Positions 1-6,743 of a stretch of 14,493 nucleotides of DNA are shown piece by piece; position 1 is the stretch's first letter; each line of letters begins with the position of its first letter. Origin of the DNA: CAZLGO01 sp964559295 (GTDB lineage Archaea; Methanobacteriota; Methanobacteria; Methanobacteriales; Methanobacteriaceae); the NCBI GenBank assembly GCA_964559295.1, contig CAZLGO010000044.1:1-14493 (forward strand), given 5' to 3'. Under the pieces are notes generated by a model. The model was not told the DNA's origin. It did not search any database and saw nothing but the letters and a program-made list of their open reading frames with translations. Both the position numbers and the translations under genes were made by a program.

Positions 1-102
1 TCTTCTGGTATTACTGGTTTTTCTTTTTCTTCTTTGGGTGTCGGTGGTTTTTCTTCTGGTATTACTGGTTTTTCTTTTTCTTCTTTGGGTGTCGGTGGTT
101 TT
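1..102. repeat. Two identical 51-bp tandem direct repeats
   Basis: Bases 1-51 and 52-102 match at every position. The unit is 17 codons long and in frame with the minus-strand coding region, so copy number can change without breaking the frame. The array probably continues past the window edge. The unit is partly repeated again at 103-114 (TCTTTTTCTTCT). Confidence 0.9.
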
Positions 103-161
103 TCTTTTTCTTCTTCGATTTCTCCTGTTAATACCCTTTTTAAGCGTTTTAGTGTTTTCAT
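1..161 (-). CDS. 5' end of a Lys/Glu/Pro-rich repeat protein (partial)
   Basis: The reading frame starts with an ATG at 161 and stays open to the window edge (53 codons plus two bases). A GGTGTGA ribosome binding site lies a few bases upstream of the start (about 166-174). The protein begins MKTLKRLKRVLTGEIEEE and then carries two exact copies of the 17-residue unit KEEKEKPVIPEEKPPTP (phase arbitrary), encoded by identical 51-bp repeats at 1-51 and 52-102. The short basic N-terminus followed by an acidic/basic Pro-rich stretch suggests a flexible linker ahead of a domain outside the window. I see no signal peptide or catalytic motif here. The repeats are low in complexity and identical at the DNA level, so the copy number may vary between strains. 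I do not recognise the family. A bacterial-type proline-rich spacer, as in FtsY- or membrane-associated proteins, is only a guess. Confidence 0.65.
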   Translation of the reverse strand, partial: MKTLKRLKRVLTGEIEEEKEKPPTPKEEKEKPVIPEEKPPTPKEEKEKPVIPE

Positions 162-582
162 TATTTTTCACACCCTTTTATCTCACCTGATATTTGTGTG
201 AAACTTTTTGTTTAGTTGGTAATAGATTGCGATATATAAATGATGTGAATTAGATCAACTGTAACCTTTTTGATGACACATCCTGAGATATCACAAGACA
301 CCATATCTTAAATAAAACAGATAGGTAATATCTATCCCTTAAATGCTGCTTTATACAAGGCAAATATAACTATCAGATATGCAAGTGTTCTAATTTAGGT
401 GAAGTCGGAAAATAAAAATCATAACATCAAATTGTTAGGATTGTTTGGGAAATAATGCTTTTAGCGCCATTAGATCAATTTATTTTTATAGATCACTAAA
501 GTAATAAAAATATAAGAAGTAAAATGAAAGATTAAGATTGTTGAAGGCGTTGGAGAAATAATACCCAAATATCGTGATTTTT
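162..582. other. AT-rich intergenic region between divergent genes
   Basis: This gap lies between the minus-strand repeat protein and the plus-strand TGT-like gene. It holds a TATA-like ATATATAAA at 232-240, which reads TTTATATAT on the minus strand. That places it about 70 bases upstream of the minus-strand start, as expected for a short leader. A weak 5-bp inverted repeat (GATAG...CTATC) is at 320-336. I see no convincing tRNA, no long ORF and no mobile-element end. The plus-strand gene's promoter is not obvious; AAAATATAAG near 507-516 is a weak candidate. Confidence 0.5.
231..240 (-). promoter_or_regulatory. Putative TATA box for the minus-strand repeat protein
   Basis: On the minus strand the bases read TTTATATATC, close to the archaeal TATA consensus. 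A start of transcription about 25 bases downstream would give a leader of roughly 45 bases before the ATG at 161. The match rests on sequence and spacing only. Confidence 0.4.
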
Positions 583-1314
583 ATGCTTGAGATAATACTC
601 CATGATGGTCCAGCAAGGCTTGGAAAATATGGGAAAGGGAAGACACCGGCTATTTCGAAACCTGATACTGCAATTCCAATCATAAATGACGAACCAATGC
701 CCTATGATGTGCCACGGGCTTTGGCTGAATGGTCAGTTCAACGAACACTTGAAAATGCTAAAAAGAGCGAAAAAAAGGGATTGGTCGTTGTTCACGGTTC
801 AAAATATCTGGATTTAAGAATCCAGTGTGCAAAAAAATTGGATGAACTTGGATATACCACCTTCATGATTGCAAATTCAGAACAACTCCTAAAGAAACCA
901 AGAGATCTAGTTGATATTGTGGTGAATATAAGAGAAACCCTAAATCCAAACTCAGCATTGTATTTCCCATTTGCAAATCCCGTATTTGTTCCATTGCTGG
1001 CTTATATGGGTGTTGATCTTTTTGGAGATTTTGTTTGTGATTTTTATGCATATCAGAACATTATGTTAACTCCTACAACGAAATATGACCTGGAAAAATA
1101 CCAGATATTTGATTTTAGCCTCAAAGAGCTTAAAAAATACAACAAAAACGTTTTGGATTTTGTAATAAGGGAAGTAAGAGAAAATATCAAAAATGGCACT
1201 TTAAGGAATTTAGTGGAAAGTAGGTGCTGTGCATTACCAGAAACAATGTCTGCTTTGCGGATATTGGATAAAAAATACCCTATATTTTTGGAAAAATATA
1301 CACCCATTCATTGA
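583..1314 (+). CDS. TGT/ArcS-like tRNA-ribosyltransferase domain protein (stand-alone N-terminal domain)
   Basis: The protein is about 243 residues. I chose the ATG at 583 because the in-frame GTG at 574 is itself part of a GTGAT ribosome binding site at suitable spacing. The opening MLEIILHDGPARLGKYGKGKT and the ending ESRCC...ALRILDKKYP...YTP resemble the TGT-like N-terminal region of archaeal archaeosine synthase (ArcS) and related tRNA-ribosyltransferases. The family acts on preQ0 at tRNA position 15 to make archaeosine. I do not see the TGT zinc motif, the DSGGFQ-type active-site region or the PCxxxKPYxxSxSH motif of the ArcS core, and no PUA domain follows. The next gene is on the opposite strand 22 bases away, so no second half lies downstream. 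It may be one piece of a split ArcS, a tRNA-binding partner, or a degenerate paralogue. Family assignment is moderately sure; activity is not. Confidence 0.65.
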   Translation: MLEIILHDGPARLGKYGKGKTPAISKPDTAIPIINDEPMPYDVPRALAEWSVQRTLENAKKSEKKGLVVVHGSKYLDLRIQCAKKLDELGYTTFMIANSEQLLKKPRDLVDIVVNIRETLNPNSALYFPFANPVFVPLLAYMGVDLFGDFVCDFYAYQNIMLTPTTKYDLEKYQIFDFSLKELKKYNKNVLDFVIREVRENIKNGTLRNLVESRCCALPETMSALRILDKKYPIFLEKYTPIH

Positions 1315-1336
1315 ATATCTAAGATTATAGGTAATT

Positions 1337-1984
1337 TTATTTCTTAATCGATATTACTGCATAATGATAAGGACCTATTTCAACGTTTTTTATTACTTCA
1401 AAACCATGTTGAGCGATTATCTTCCCAACTTCATCTGGACTTAATCTAATAGACATTGGAGGTCCTATCACCCTCAACTTCAAATTTTGCGTAAGCCGGG
1501 CTAATTTTGGTTTGGTGGATATCAGACTGCTCACCGAATCTTCAGTTTTCTTGAAATCCACAACAGAAAAGGCACCGCCTTCTTTTATAACCCTTGCAAT
1601 CTCTCCCATAGCTTCTTCAACTTCATTATTTGCAACAAAACCATGCATCACATTTACCATAAGACATATATCTATAATTTCGTCTTTTAAAGGTATTTTT
1701 TTAGTTATATCTGCTACAATTGCTTCTATGTTAACTATGCCCTCCCTTTGAATCCTTTTTTTTAAAATAGCTATTGATTCTTCATAATTGTCGACAGCAT
1801 AAACCTTGCCTTCGTCTCCAACTATTTTAGAAGCTGCAATGGAGAGGTATCCATCTCCACATCCTGCATCCAAAAGAATATCTCCTTTTTTAAGACCAAT
1901 TTTTGTAAGGACATTTTTAGAATCAAGAATATTTCTACTGGATCTGCCATGATGCAGATGCTTTTTTCTGGATTCATCAGCCAT
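1337..1984 (-). CDS. Class I SAM-dependent methyltransferase
   Basis: The 215-residue protein has a Rossmann-fold methyltransferase core. Motif I is LLDAGCGDGYLS (residues 37-48), the acidic residue of motif II is D65 in VYAVDN, a motif IV-like stretch is DICLMVNVMHGF (about 105-116), and a UbiE-type RVIKEGGAFSVVDF follows at 131-144. Residues 1-30 are basic and His-rich (KKHLHHGRSSRNIL). There is no second domain or membrane segment. The substrate cannot be read from the sequence; small-molecule (UbiE-like) methyltransferases are the closest type. The ATG at 1984 has an AGGTGG ribosome binding site 5-10 bases upstream. The gene converges on the TGT-like gene with 22 bases between the stops. 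It lies 137 bases downstream of xerA with its own candidate TATA box, so it is probably transcribed separately. Confidence 0.8.
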   Translation of the reverse strand: MADESRKKHLHHGRSSRNILDSKNVLTKIGLKKGDILLDAGCGDGYLSIAASKIVGDEGKVYAVDNYEESIAILKKRIQREGIVNIEAIVADITKKIPLKDEIIDICLMVNVMHGFVANNEVEEAMGEIARVIKEGGAFSVVDFKKTEDSVSSLISTKPKLARLTQNLKLRVIGPPMSIRLSPDEVGKIIAQHGFEVIKNVEIGPYHYAVISIKK

Positions 1985-2020
1985 TTTACCACCTGTTTAA
2001 TTATATCAAAATAGGGATCA

Positions 2021-2032
2021 ATTGTATAAATA
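2021..2032 (-). promoter_or_regulatory. Putative TATA box for the methyltransferase gene
   Basis: The minus strand reads TATTTATACAAT. A transcript starting about 25 bases downstream would begin near 2000 and give a leader of some 15 bases that still holds the AGGTGG ribosome binding site before the ATG at 1984. The call rests on motif and spacing only. Confidence 0.4.
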
Positions 2033-2121
2033 GCTCCCATCCCTGGTACAAGGATAAAAAAGAACAAATATCTCTGGAAAATTTATTTTCGCCTCAATGA
2101 ATTAAAAATTATTGAATAAAA

Positions 2122-3078
2122 CTAAAGCAACTTAGCCCTATCATAGGCGGTTCTTAAAGTTTGCATATCAACGCTGGTGTAAATCTGGGTTGTGTTAAGG
2201 TTTGCATGCCCAAGAAGTTGTTGAATAGCTCTTATATCAACACCATTTTTTAGAAGATGCGTTGCAAAGGAATGTCTTAAGATGTGAGGAGTTACCTTCT
2301 TTTTAATCCCAGCAAGCTCTGCGTATTTTTTTATCATCATCTGAACATAGCGGGGTGTAATGTGGTCTCCGAATCTGTTTACAAAAAGAGCATTCCCACC
2401 ATCAAGCCTCTTATCAAGATACTTCTCAATTAAAGCCTTTGCTTCTTCGTTGAAGAGGACAATTCGATCCTTTTCCCCTTTTCCTCTTACTCTTATTGTT
2501 CGATCCTCAAGATCCACATCATCAATATCAAGTGACACAAGCTCTGAAATTCTCAAACCAGAAGAATAAAGCAAAGTTAAAATTGCCTTGTTTCTTAGAG
2601 ATACCATCTTTGAGTTTGAATTAGAATTTTCAGTTGCACCACAATCTGCAACATTTATTAAACTTCTTATCTCATCCTCAGATAGAGATTTTGGTAGCGA
2701 TTTTGTTCTTTTCGGGGTTTTAATTTGATTTAATATATCAATGTCACTAAATTCAAAGAATTTTTTTATAACAACCGTTACAATGTAGATGTAATTTTGT
2801 GAAACATTTTTTTCACGTTTTAAATATCGTATGTATTTTTTAAATGCCCTCAGAACTTCTTTTTCATTTTTAGGTCTCTCTTCCCTTAAAAATTTGTAGA
2901 AACTGGTTATTATTGATTTATATGTCTTTATGGTGTTTCTTGAATAATTTCTTATCTCAAGTTCTACAAGGTAATCTTCTATAAGTTCTGGAAAATCAAA
3001 AATCTCTAAAAATTCACTTTCTTTATTCTCGAGTTCTCTTGCAACTGCTATTTGGATGCTTGCTTGATCTGAATTCAT
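2122..3078 (-). CDS. xerA: Tyrosine recombinase XerA
   Basis: The 318-residue protein has an N-terminal SAM-like core-binding domain (about residues 29-115) and a C-terminal tyrosine recombinase catalytic domain (about 130-315). The catalytic set is visible: R176 in SSGLRISEL, K200 in VRGKGEKDR, H265 and R268 in HILRHSFATHLL, H291 in LLGHANLNTTQIYT, and the nucleophile Y300. Archaeal XerA resolves chromosome dimers at dif-like sites. The ATG at 3078 has a GGTGA ribosome binding site, which lies in the 15 bases after the Lon-like gene stop, so the two are probably co-transcribed. The preceding genes are housekeeping (DnaG, Toprim, Lon-like), which favours a chromosomal Xer rather than a phage or IS integrase. 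I could not identify a dif site nearby. The N-terminal roughly 28 residues before the first domain are slightly longer than in many XerA proteins. Confidence 0.9.
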   Translation of the reverse strand: MNSDQASIQIAVARELENKESEFLEIFDFPELIEDYLVELEIRNYSRNTIKTYKSIITSFYKFLREERPKNEKEVLRAFKKYIRYLKREKNVSQNYIYIVTVVIKKFFEFSDIDILNQIKTPKRTKSLPKSLSEDEIRSLINVADCGATENSNSNSKMVSLRNKAILTLLYSSGLRISELVSLDIDDVDLEDRTIRVRGKGEKDRIVLFNEEAKALIEKYLDKRLDGGNALFVNRFGDHITPRYVQMMIKKYAELAGIKKKVTPHILRHSFATHLLKNGVDIRAIQQLLGHANLNTTQIYTSVDMQTLRTAYDRAKLL

Positions 3079-3093
3079 GGATTCACCATCAAA

Positions 3094-4605
3094 CTACATG
3101 TAACTTCTATCAACATGGTCATTTGAGGTGTGAGTGTTTCCATCACTTCTGTAATGTGAGCTTGATACGTCCTTTTGCACGGCATTTTCAAATGAACCAT
3201 ATCTCTTGACTATTTGATCTTCAATTGAAATAGCCTTATCTATTGCAAATGTTATGTGTTTTTTTGTTATAAATCTGCTTCCATCTGTAACTGCGAGATC
3301 ACCAGCCATCCTCACAACACCGCCAAGATCCCGCAATCTTAAAGTGATGGCATCATCCTGATCATCGATAACCCTCGCTCTTTTCCTCGCTTCCTCGATA
3401 AGAGCTTCAACAGCCCCCTTAGTTGCATGTGGTATTCTACCATCCATTTCAACCTCTTGGGCCACAAACTGTGCAATTTTGGCTCTGTTTTCAGGATTAT
3501 CTGGCATAGTAGCTTTCATAAGGATTTCGTAACCTTCCCCTTGGATCCTTGAGCGAAGAGGCGCCAAGATATAGGGTATGTCTTTTATGTTACATGCGCC
3601 AACAAAGACAAAATCACAAGGTACATCTTCAACCTTAACAGAACTTCCAGCACTTTGTGGATTTCTTCCAATTATTGGAAAGACTTTATCCTGCATGGCA
3701 GTTAATATATACCGTTGAAGTCCACCTATGTGGACTATCTCATCTATAAAAAGCACCCCTTCATGTGCCTCGTGAATAGCACCAGGCACCACCCTTTCAT
3801 AGGGTTGTGTTCCCAATTCAGGATGTCCACCATAGGGATCATGCCGCACATCGCCTAAAAACTCAGTCTCACTTGCACCGGTTGCCTGAACAAACAGTCT
3901 TCTATCAAGAGGAACTATAACCTTTCTTGGTTTTTCTTCTACAAGCTCCCTTTTCTTCTCGAGTGCTTTCTGATCCAATACCTTTATCCCGTCCTCATTT
4001 ATTCTCTCGTATATTACAACCTCTTCTCTGCCATCTCTTATCCTTGTTGTTGTTACTTTGTCTTGTGGACCACTTAAAGATCCCACGTTCATCTCAAACA
4101 TTCCTAAAAGATCGCCAAGGTGTTTTCTCCTTGCATGAACATGAGAAAGCTTATCGCCACCACATTCTGGACATATGCTTTGATAAGGGCTGTTGTAACT
4201 TCCACAATGGATGCATCTAAAGCCTAATCTTTCTGCAACAGCTTCTGGAACACTTTTTGGATCTACTATTTCACCTTCTGCCTTTTTGTAATCCATTTTT
4301 TCATTTTCTATTTCTTTCCTTGTTTTTATTTCAACAAATGGTCGTTCAGGTCTTTCTGGATTATGTACAACTGTTATTTCCTCATTTGGCTCAGGTAGAT
4401 GAAAAGATATTGCCTGAGCTATTAGAGATTTTCCAATACCAGGAGGTCCCACAAGAAGAAGGTTTCTTCTTTGTTTTGCGGCAATTTTTACAAATTTTAG
4501 AATGTTGTCGTGACCAATAACTCTATCTAAAGGATCTTCTGGTATTAAAATATCTTCCGTTGTTTCTATATCTCCTAAAAACTCCTTTTTCATGTTAACA
4601 TACAT
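3094..4605 (-). CDS. Lon-like AAA+ ATPase with zinc ribbon, no protease domain
   Basis: The 503-residue protein belongs to the archaeal Lon-like / Mg-chelatase-like AAA+ group. Visible elements are Walker A GPPGIGKS (53-60), an inserted zinc ribbon with C131, C134, C145 and C148 (CIHC...CPEC), a charged insert (about 155-245), Walker B VLFIDEI (284-290), sensor 1 N339 in VGACN, arginine-finger candidates R351/R353 in APLRSRIQGEGYE, and a lid with GGVVRMAGDLA (about 428-438). Archaeal LonB normally has membrane helices in this insert and a C-terminal S16 peptidase with a Ser-Lys dyad. Neither is present: the protein ends after the lid in a Ser/His/Asp-rich tail. It is thus more likely a DNA- or protein-remodelling ATPase than a protease, although automated annotation may call it Lon. 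The start at 4605 has an AGGAG ribosome binding site seven bases upstream. It lies upstream of xerA (15-base gap) and downstream of dnaG. Confidence 0.85.
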   Translation of the reverse strand: MYVNMKKEFLGDIETTEDILIPEDPLDRVIGHDNILKFVKIAAKQRRNLLLVGPPGIGKSLIAQAISFHLPEPNEEITVVHNPERPERPFVEIKTRKEIENEKMDYKKAEGEIVDPKSVPEAVAERLGFRCIHCGSYNSPYQSICPECGGDKLSHVHARRKHLGDLLGMFEMNVGSLSGPQDKVTTTRIRDGREEVVIYERINEDGIKVLDQKALEKKRELVEEKPRKVIVPLDRRLFVQATGASETEFLGDVRHDPYGGHPELGTQPYERVVPGAIHEAHEGVLFIDEIVHIGGLQRYILTAMQDKVFPIIGRNPQSAGSSVKVEDVPCDFVFVGACNIKDIPYILAPLRSRIQGEGYEILMKATMPDNPENRAKIAQFVAQEVEMDGRIPHATKGAVEALIEEARKRARVIDDQDDAITLRLRDLGGVVRMAGDLAVTDGSRFITKKHITFAIDKAISIEDQIVKRYGSFENAVQKDVSSSHYRSDGNTHTSNDHVDRSYM

Positions 4606-4700
4606 AATAATACTCCTGAGTCATTCGTTAGCCCCACGATCTTTTAAGAGAACCTTTAGGGAAGTTTCATCAAAGAAACCACAAGATACGGGTTCATCTA

Positions 4701-4712
4701 AATATAAATTTT
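4701..4712 (-). promoter_or_regulatory. Putative TATA box for the Lon-like / xerA unit
   Basis: The minus strand reads AAAATTTATATT, directly preceded by a copy of the GGTTGATC motif (4713-4720). Transcription would start near 4678, leaving a leader of about 70 bases before the ATG at 4605. That would let the Lon-like gene and xerA be expressed apart from dnaG. The leader contains a weak GTTTC/GAAAC inverted repeat at 4664-4679. Confidence 0.35.
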
Positions 4713-4722
4713 GATCAACCTT
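4709..4722. repeat. TTTTGATCAACCTT half-element
   Basis: This 14-base stretch matches the first half of the hairpin elements at 4765-4792 and 14445-14472 but lacks the second arm. It contains the 8-base palindrome TTGATCAA. It lies immediately upstream of the candidate TATA box of the Lon-like gene, where a regulatory site could sit, but it may be a decayed copy of the hairpin element. Confidence 0.6.
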
Positions 4723-4744
4723 CGTCTGAGAGCAGCACTTTTGT

Positions 4745-4764
4745 GAACTTTTTTCTAAAAGTTC
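4745..4764. terminator. Hairpin 3' of dnaG (second of two)
   Basis: GAACTTTT (4745-4752) and AAAAGTTC (4757-4764) form a perfect 8-bp stem around a 4-base loop. On the minus strand it follows the hairpin next to the dnaG stop, giving two stem-loops in series between dnaG and the Lon-like gene. They may end or stabilise the dnaG transcript. No long U tract follows on the minus strand, so the terminator role is an inference. Confidence 0.45.
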
Positions 4765-4792
4765 TTTTGATCAACCTTTTCTAAAAAGGTTG
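4765..4792. repeat. TTTTGATCAACC hairpin element, copy 1
   Basis: TTTTGATCAACC is followed by a hairpin with arms CAACCTTTT (4772-4780) and AAAAGGTTG (4784-4792) and loop CTA. The outer arm directly abuts the dnaG stop codon (TAA on the minus strand, 4793-4795). A second copy of the same 28-base element, differing only in the loop, is at 14445-14472. The position after stop codons fits a 3'-end element or a dispersed short palindromic repeat. Confidence 0.7.
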
Positions 4793-5938
4793 TTAGATAT
4801 CTGTTTTTGTTATTACTTTTATATTAGCTGGTTTTTTTACAACGTCGCTCATTCTAACTGCTACGATGTGTTTTACTCCTTTTTCCATGGCAATGTCTAT
4901 CAATCTTTGGCTGATGACACCGTCGAAGACAACAGCATATGTACCATCGTGTATATTTTTAAGCTCATCATAAAGGTTTTCAACTTTCACCTCTTTTAAG
5001 ATGTTTAAAGCATCATCAAGAATTTCTGCATTCCCAGAACCCTCTAATTCTTTTAAAATATTCTTTAAGAGCGTGATTTTATCCTCGCCCTCTCCCTCGA
5101 GTCTAACACCAAGATCATGGTATATCTGCTCGATGGGTATTTTATCTCTTAGAGCTGTCATAATCTCCTTCTTTGTAAGATCTTCAACTTCTTTTTCTTT
5201 TGGAGCTCTTGTAACATAATCAACATCTGCAACTTGGAGTAATTCTTTTAGAATGAGCTCTCCACCTCTATCTCCATCGACGAACGCTGTTACGGTCTTG
5301 TTTTTACTCAATTCAACGACTGTTTTTGGAATATTCACACCCTCAACCGCTATTGCATTTTTTACACCATGTTTGAGAAGATTCAAAACATCTGCTCTTC
5401 CTTCAACAACAAGTATTGCATCTGAGGTTGGGACATTGGGTCCTGAAGGAAGCTTTTCTTCACCATATTCTGTTATTTCATGGATCCTCATGGCTTCCTT
5501 GACCTCTTCTATCATCTCAAGGCTTTCTGGCGTTACTTCTTCCATAATCCCCTTGTAGATCTCCTTTGCCCGCTCAACGATCTTTCTTCTTTTTACGGCT
5601 CGAACATCTTCCACTTTAGAAACTTGGATATAAGCTTCACAGGGTCCTATTCTGTTTATGGTTTCTAAGGATGCTGCGAGAATAGCTGTTTCAACCCTAT
5701 CAAGACTTGATGGAATTATTATTTCTCCCTTGGATCTTCCAGCCTTTGAGGTTATATTAACCTCTATTCTTCCAATTCTTCCTGTTTTTTGCAATTCTCT
5801 CAGATCAAGATCATTACTTAGGAGTCCTTCTGTCTGTCCGAAAATAGCACCGACGACATCTGGTTTTTCTACAATACCATTAGCGTTTATTTGAGCATGA
5901 ATAAGGTATTTAGTTGTACTTATTTCTTCTTTTGCCAT
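4793..5938 (-). CDS. dnaG: Archaeal DnaG (DnaG-like primase / exosome subunit)
   Basis: The 381-residue protein matches archaeal DnaG from the start (MAKEEISTTKYLIHAQINANG) through the Toprim domain (about residues 172-250). Metal-binding residues are E179 in ILVVEGRADV and D221/D223 in FVDGDRGGE. In archaea this protein is a core component of the RNA exosome, where it binds poly(A) and assists degradation; primase activity has also been reported. Residues 1-170 correspond to the conserved N-terminal region. The C-terminal part (about 300-381) is a conserved archaeal DnaG domain, and the whole is near the short end of the family range. There is no bacterial zinc-binding or DnaB-interaction domain. 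The ATG at 5938 has a GGAGGG ribosome binding site. It follows the UPF0292 Toprim gene after 39 bases, so the two are probably one transcript. Tandem hairpins follow the stop. Confidence 0.93.
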   Translation of the reverse strand: MAKEEISTTKYLIHAQINANGIVEKPDVVGAIFGQTEGLLSNDLDLRELQKTGRIGRIEVNITSKAGRSKGEIIIPSSLDRVETAILAASLETINRIGPCEAYIQVSKVEDVRAVKRRKIVERAKEIYKGIMEEVTPESLEMIEEVKEAMRIHEITEYGEEKLPSGPNVPTSDAILVVEGRADVLNLLKHGVKNAIAVEGVNIPKTVVELSKNKTVTAFVDGDRGGELILKELLQVADVDYVTRAPKEKEVEDLTKKEIMTALRDKIPIEQIYHDLGVRLEGEGEDKITLLKNILKELEGSGNAEILDDALNILKEVKVENLYDELKNIHDGTYAVVFDGVISQRLIDIAMEKGVKHIVAVRMSDVVKKPANIKVITKTDI

Positions 5939-5977
5939 ATTAACCCTCCTTTTTGTCCATTAGGTATGTTATGAAAA

Positions 5978-6385
5978 TTACCAATAATCATCATAAGGAT
6001 TTATCTCAAGTTTCAGTTGATTTATGTGTTTGGGAAGACTTTCTATGTCCTTTATATACTTTCTTGCAACCTTTATGATGTTTTTTCTTATCTCAAGATC
6101 AGGGTGGGAACCAAGACTCTGGATGTCCCTTGATAATCTCCTTGCAAGTTCGCTTCCTTTTTTGTCAAAGTCTGTTAATATGACAACCTTGCGCGATGAT
6201 ACTGCAGCCATTTCTGCTACCTCAAAAAGTCTAAGACCAGAACCTGAAACTTTTATGAAATCTCCATCAACACCAAGGTTTTTCAATGCTTTTTCGTCTT
6301 TTTTACCTTCAATGATGATAGGCATTCCTTCCTCCACGCAGATCTTGAGTTCTTCAATGATACGAGACAATCTTCTGAAACTCAT
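5978..6385 (-). CDS. UPF0292-type small Toprim domain protein
   Basis: I take the start at the ATG at 6385 (135 residues, MSFRRLSRIIEELKICVEEG). The frame is open upstream to an ATG at 6478, but the extra 31 residues (Cys/Phe-rich, MALCQFLTFYILG) are unlike the family, and a TATA box at 6443-6454 lies inside them. The protein is a minimal Toprim fold: E26 in IIIEGKKDEKAL, then D72 and D74 in VILTDFDKKGSELARRL. This is the layout of the archaeal UPF0292 family, related to the Toprim parts of RNase M5 and DnaG. The biochemical role is not established; nucleic-acid cleavage or rejoining chemistry is suggested by the fold. It is followed by dnaG with a 39-base gap, so two Toprim proteins are made from one unit. 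The ribosome binding site at 6385 is weak, and the predicted leader is short (about 35 bases). Confidence 0.8.
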   Translation of the reverse strand: MSFRRLSRIIEELKICVEEGMPIIIEGKKDEKALKNLGVDGDFIKVSGSGLRLFEVAEMAAVSSRKVVILTDFDKKGSELARRLSRDIQSLGSHPDLEIRKNIIKVARKYIKDIESLPKHINQLKLEINPYDDYW

Positions 6386-6743
6386 AGTAAAACACTTTTG
6401 ATGACATTTTTTAAAGATATCTATTAGGCTATATGCACAACCTAATATATAAAATGTTAAGAATTGACACAAAGCCATATCATCTGATTCTGATATTTTG
6501 GCTATCTAACATAAGTCTATTCATAGGATTTGAAGGCAATGTATTGCAATTTCAAGTCGGAGCTTTCCAAGCAGTTGATTTATAGGATTATTCAATAAAT
6601 TAGATTCATTTAATGCTCATTTACAATCATTCGCCCTTTCTTATGAAATCCTTGTTCCTTGGTATTGTAGAATAGGGATTAAACTAAATAATGGCAGATC
6701 TATAGTATGCCATGATCTTATGAGAAAGATACAGGTGAATTAG
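6386..6743. other. Divergent promoter region between the Toprim gene and fdhD
   Basis: The 358 bases separate the minus-strand Toprim/dnaG unit from plus-strand fdhD. The left part holds the TATA box at 6443-6454 for the minus strand. On the right, AGGTGA (6732-6737) is the ribosome binding site of fdhD; a weak AT-rich CTAAATAA near 6685-6692 could be its TATA box. I see no RNA gene, clear terminator or repeat in the middle (about 6480-6680). Confidence 0.5.
6443..6454 (-). promoter_or_regulatory. TATA box for the Toprim-dnaG transcript
   Basis: The minus strand reads TTTTATATATTA, a good archaeal TATA match. The predicted transcription start (about 6420) is 35 bases before the ATG at 6385. 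Its position inside the longer open frame supports the shorter start of the Toprim gene. Confidence 0.55.

Noticed and set aside
1..102. CRISPR-like direct repeats
   Set aside because: The units abut with no unique spacers and are in frame with a coding region, so this is a coding tandem repeat.
1822..2067. Minus-strand 81-codon frame overlapping the methyltransferase start
   Set aside because: It overlaps the motif I region of the methyltransferase in another frame and crosses that gene's TATA box and ribosome binding site.
1985..2121. dif-like site next to xerA
   Set aside because: I found no stretch with two good inverted 11-base arms around a short spacer; it cannot be called from this sequence.
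2122..3078. Integrase of a mobile element
   Set aside because: All nearby genes are housekeeping, the spacing to the Lon-like gene suggests an operon, and I see no att-type repeats or phage genes.
3927..4520. Plus-strand open frames within the Lon-like gene
   Set aside because: They run opposite to a gene with clear AAA+ motifs, are rich in Leu/Phe/Ser as expected of shadow frames, and have no ribosome binding site of note.
5978..6478. Longer Toprim reading frame starting at 6478
   Set aside because: The extra 31 residues are Cys/Phe-rich and unlike the family, and a TATA box at 6443-6454 lies within them.
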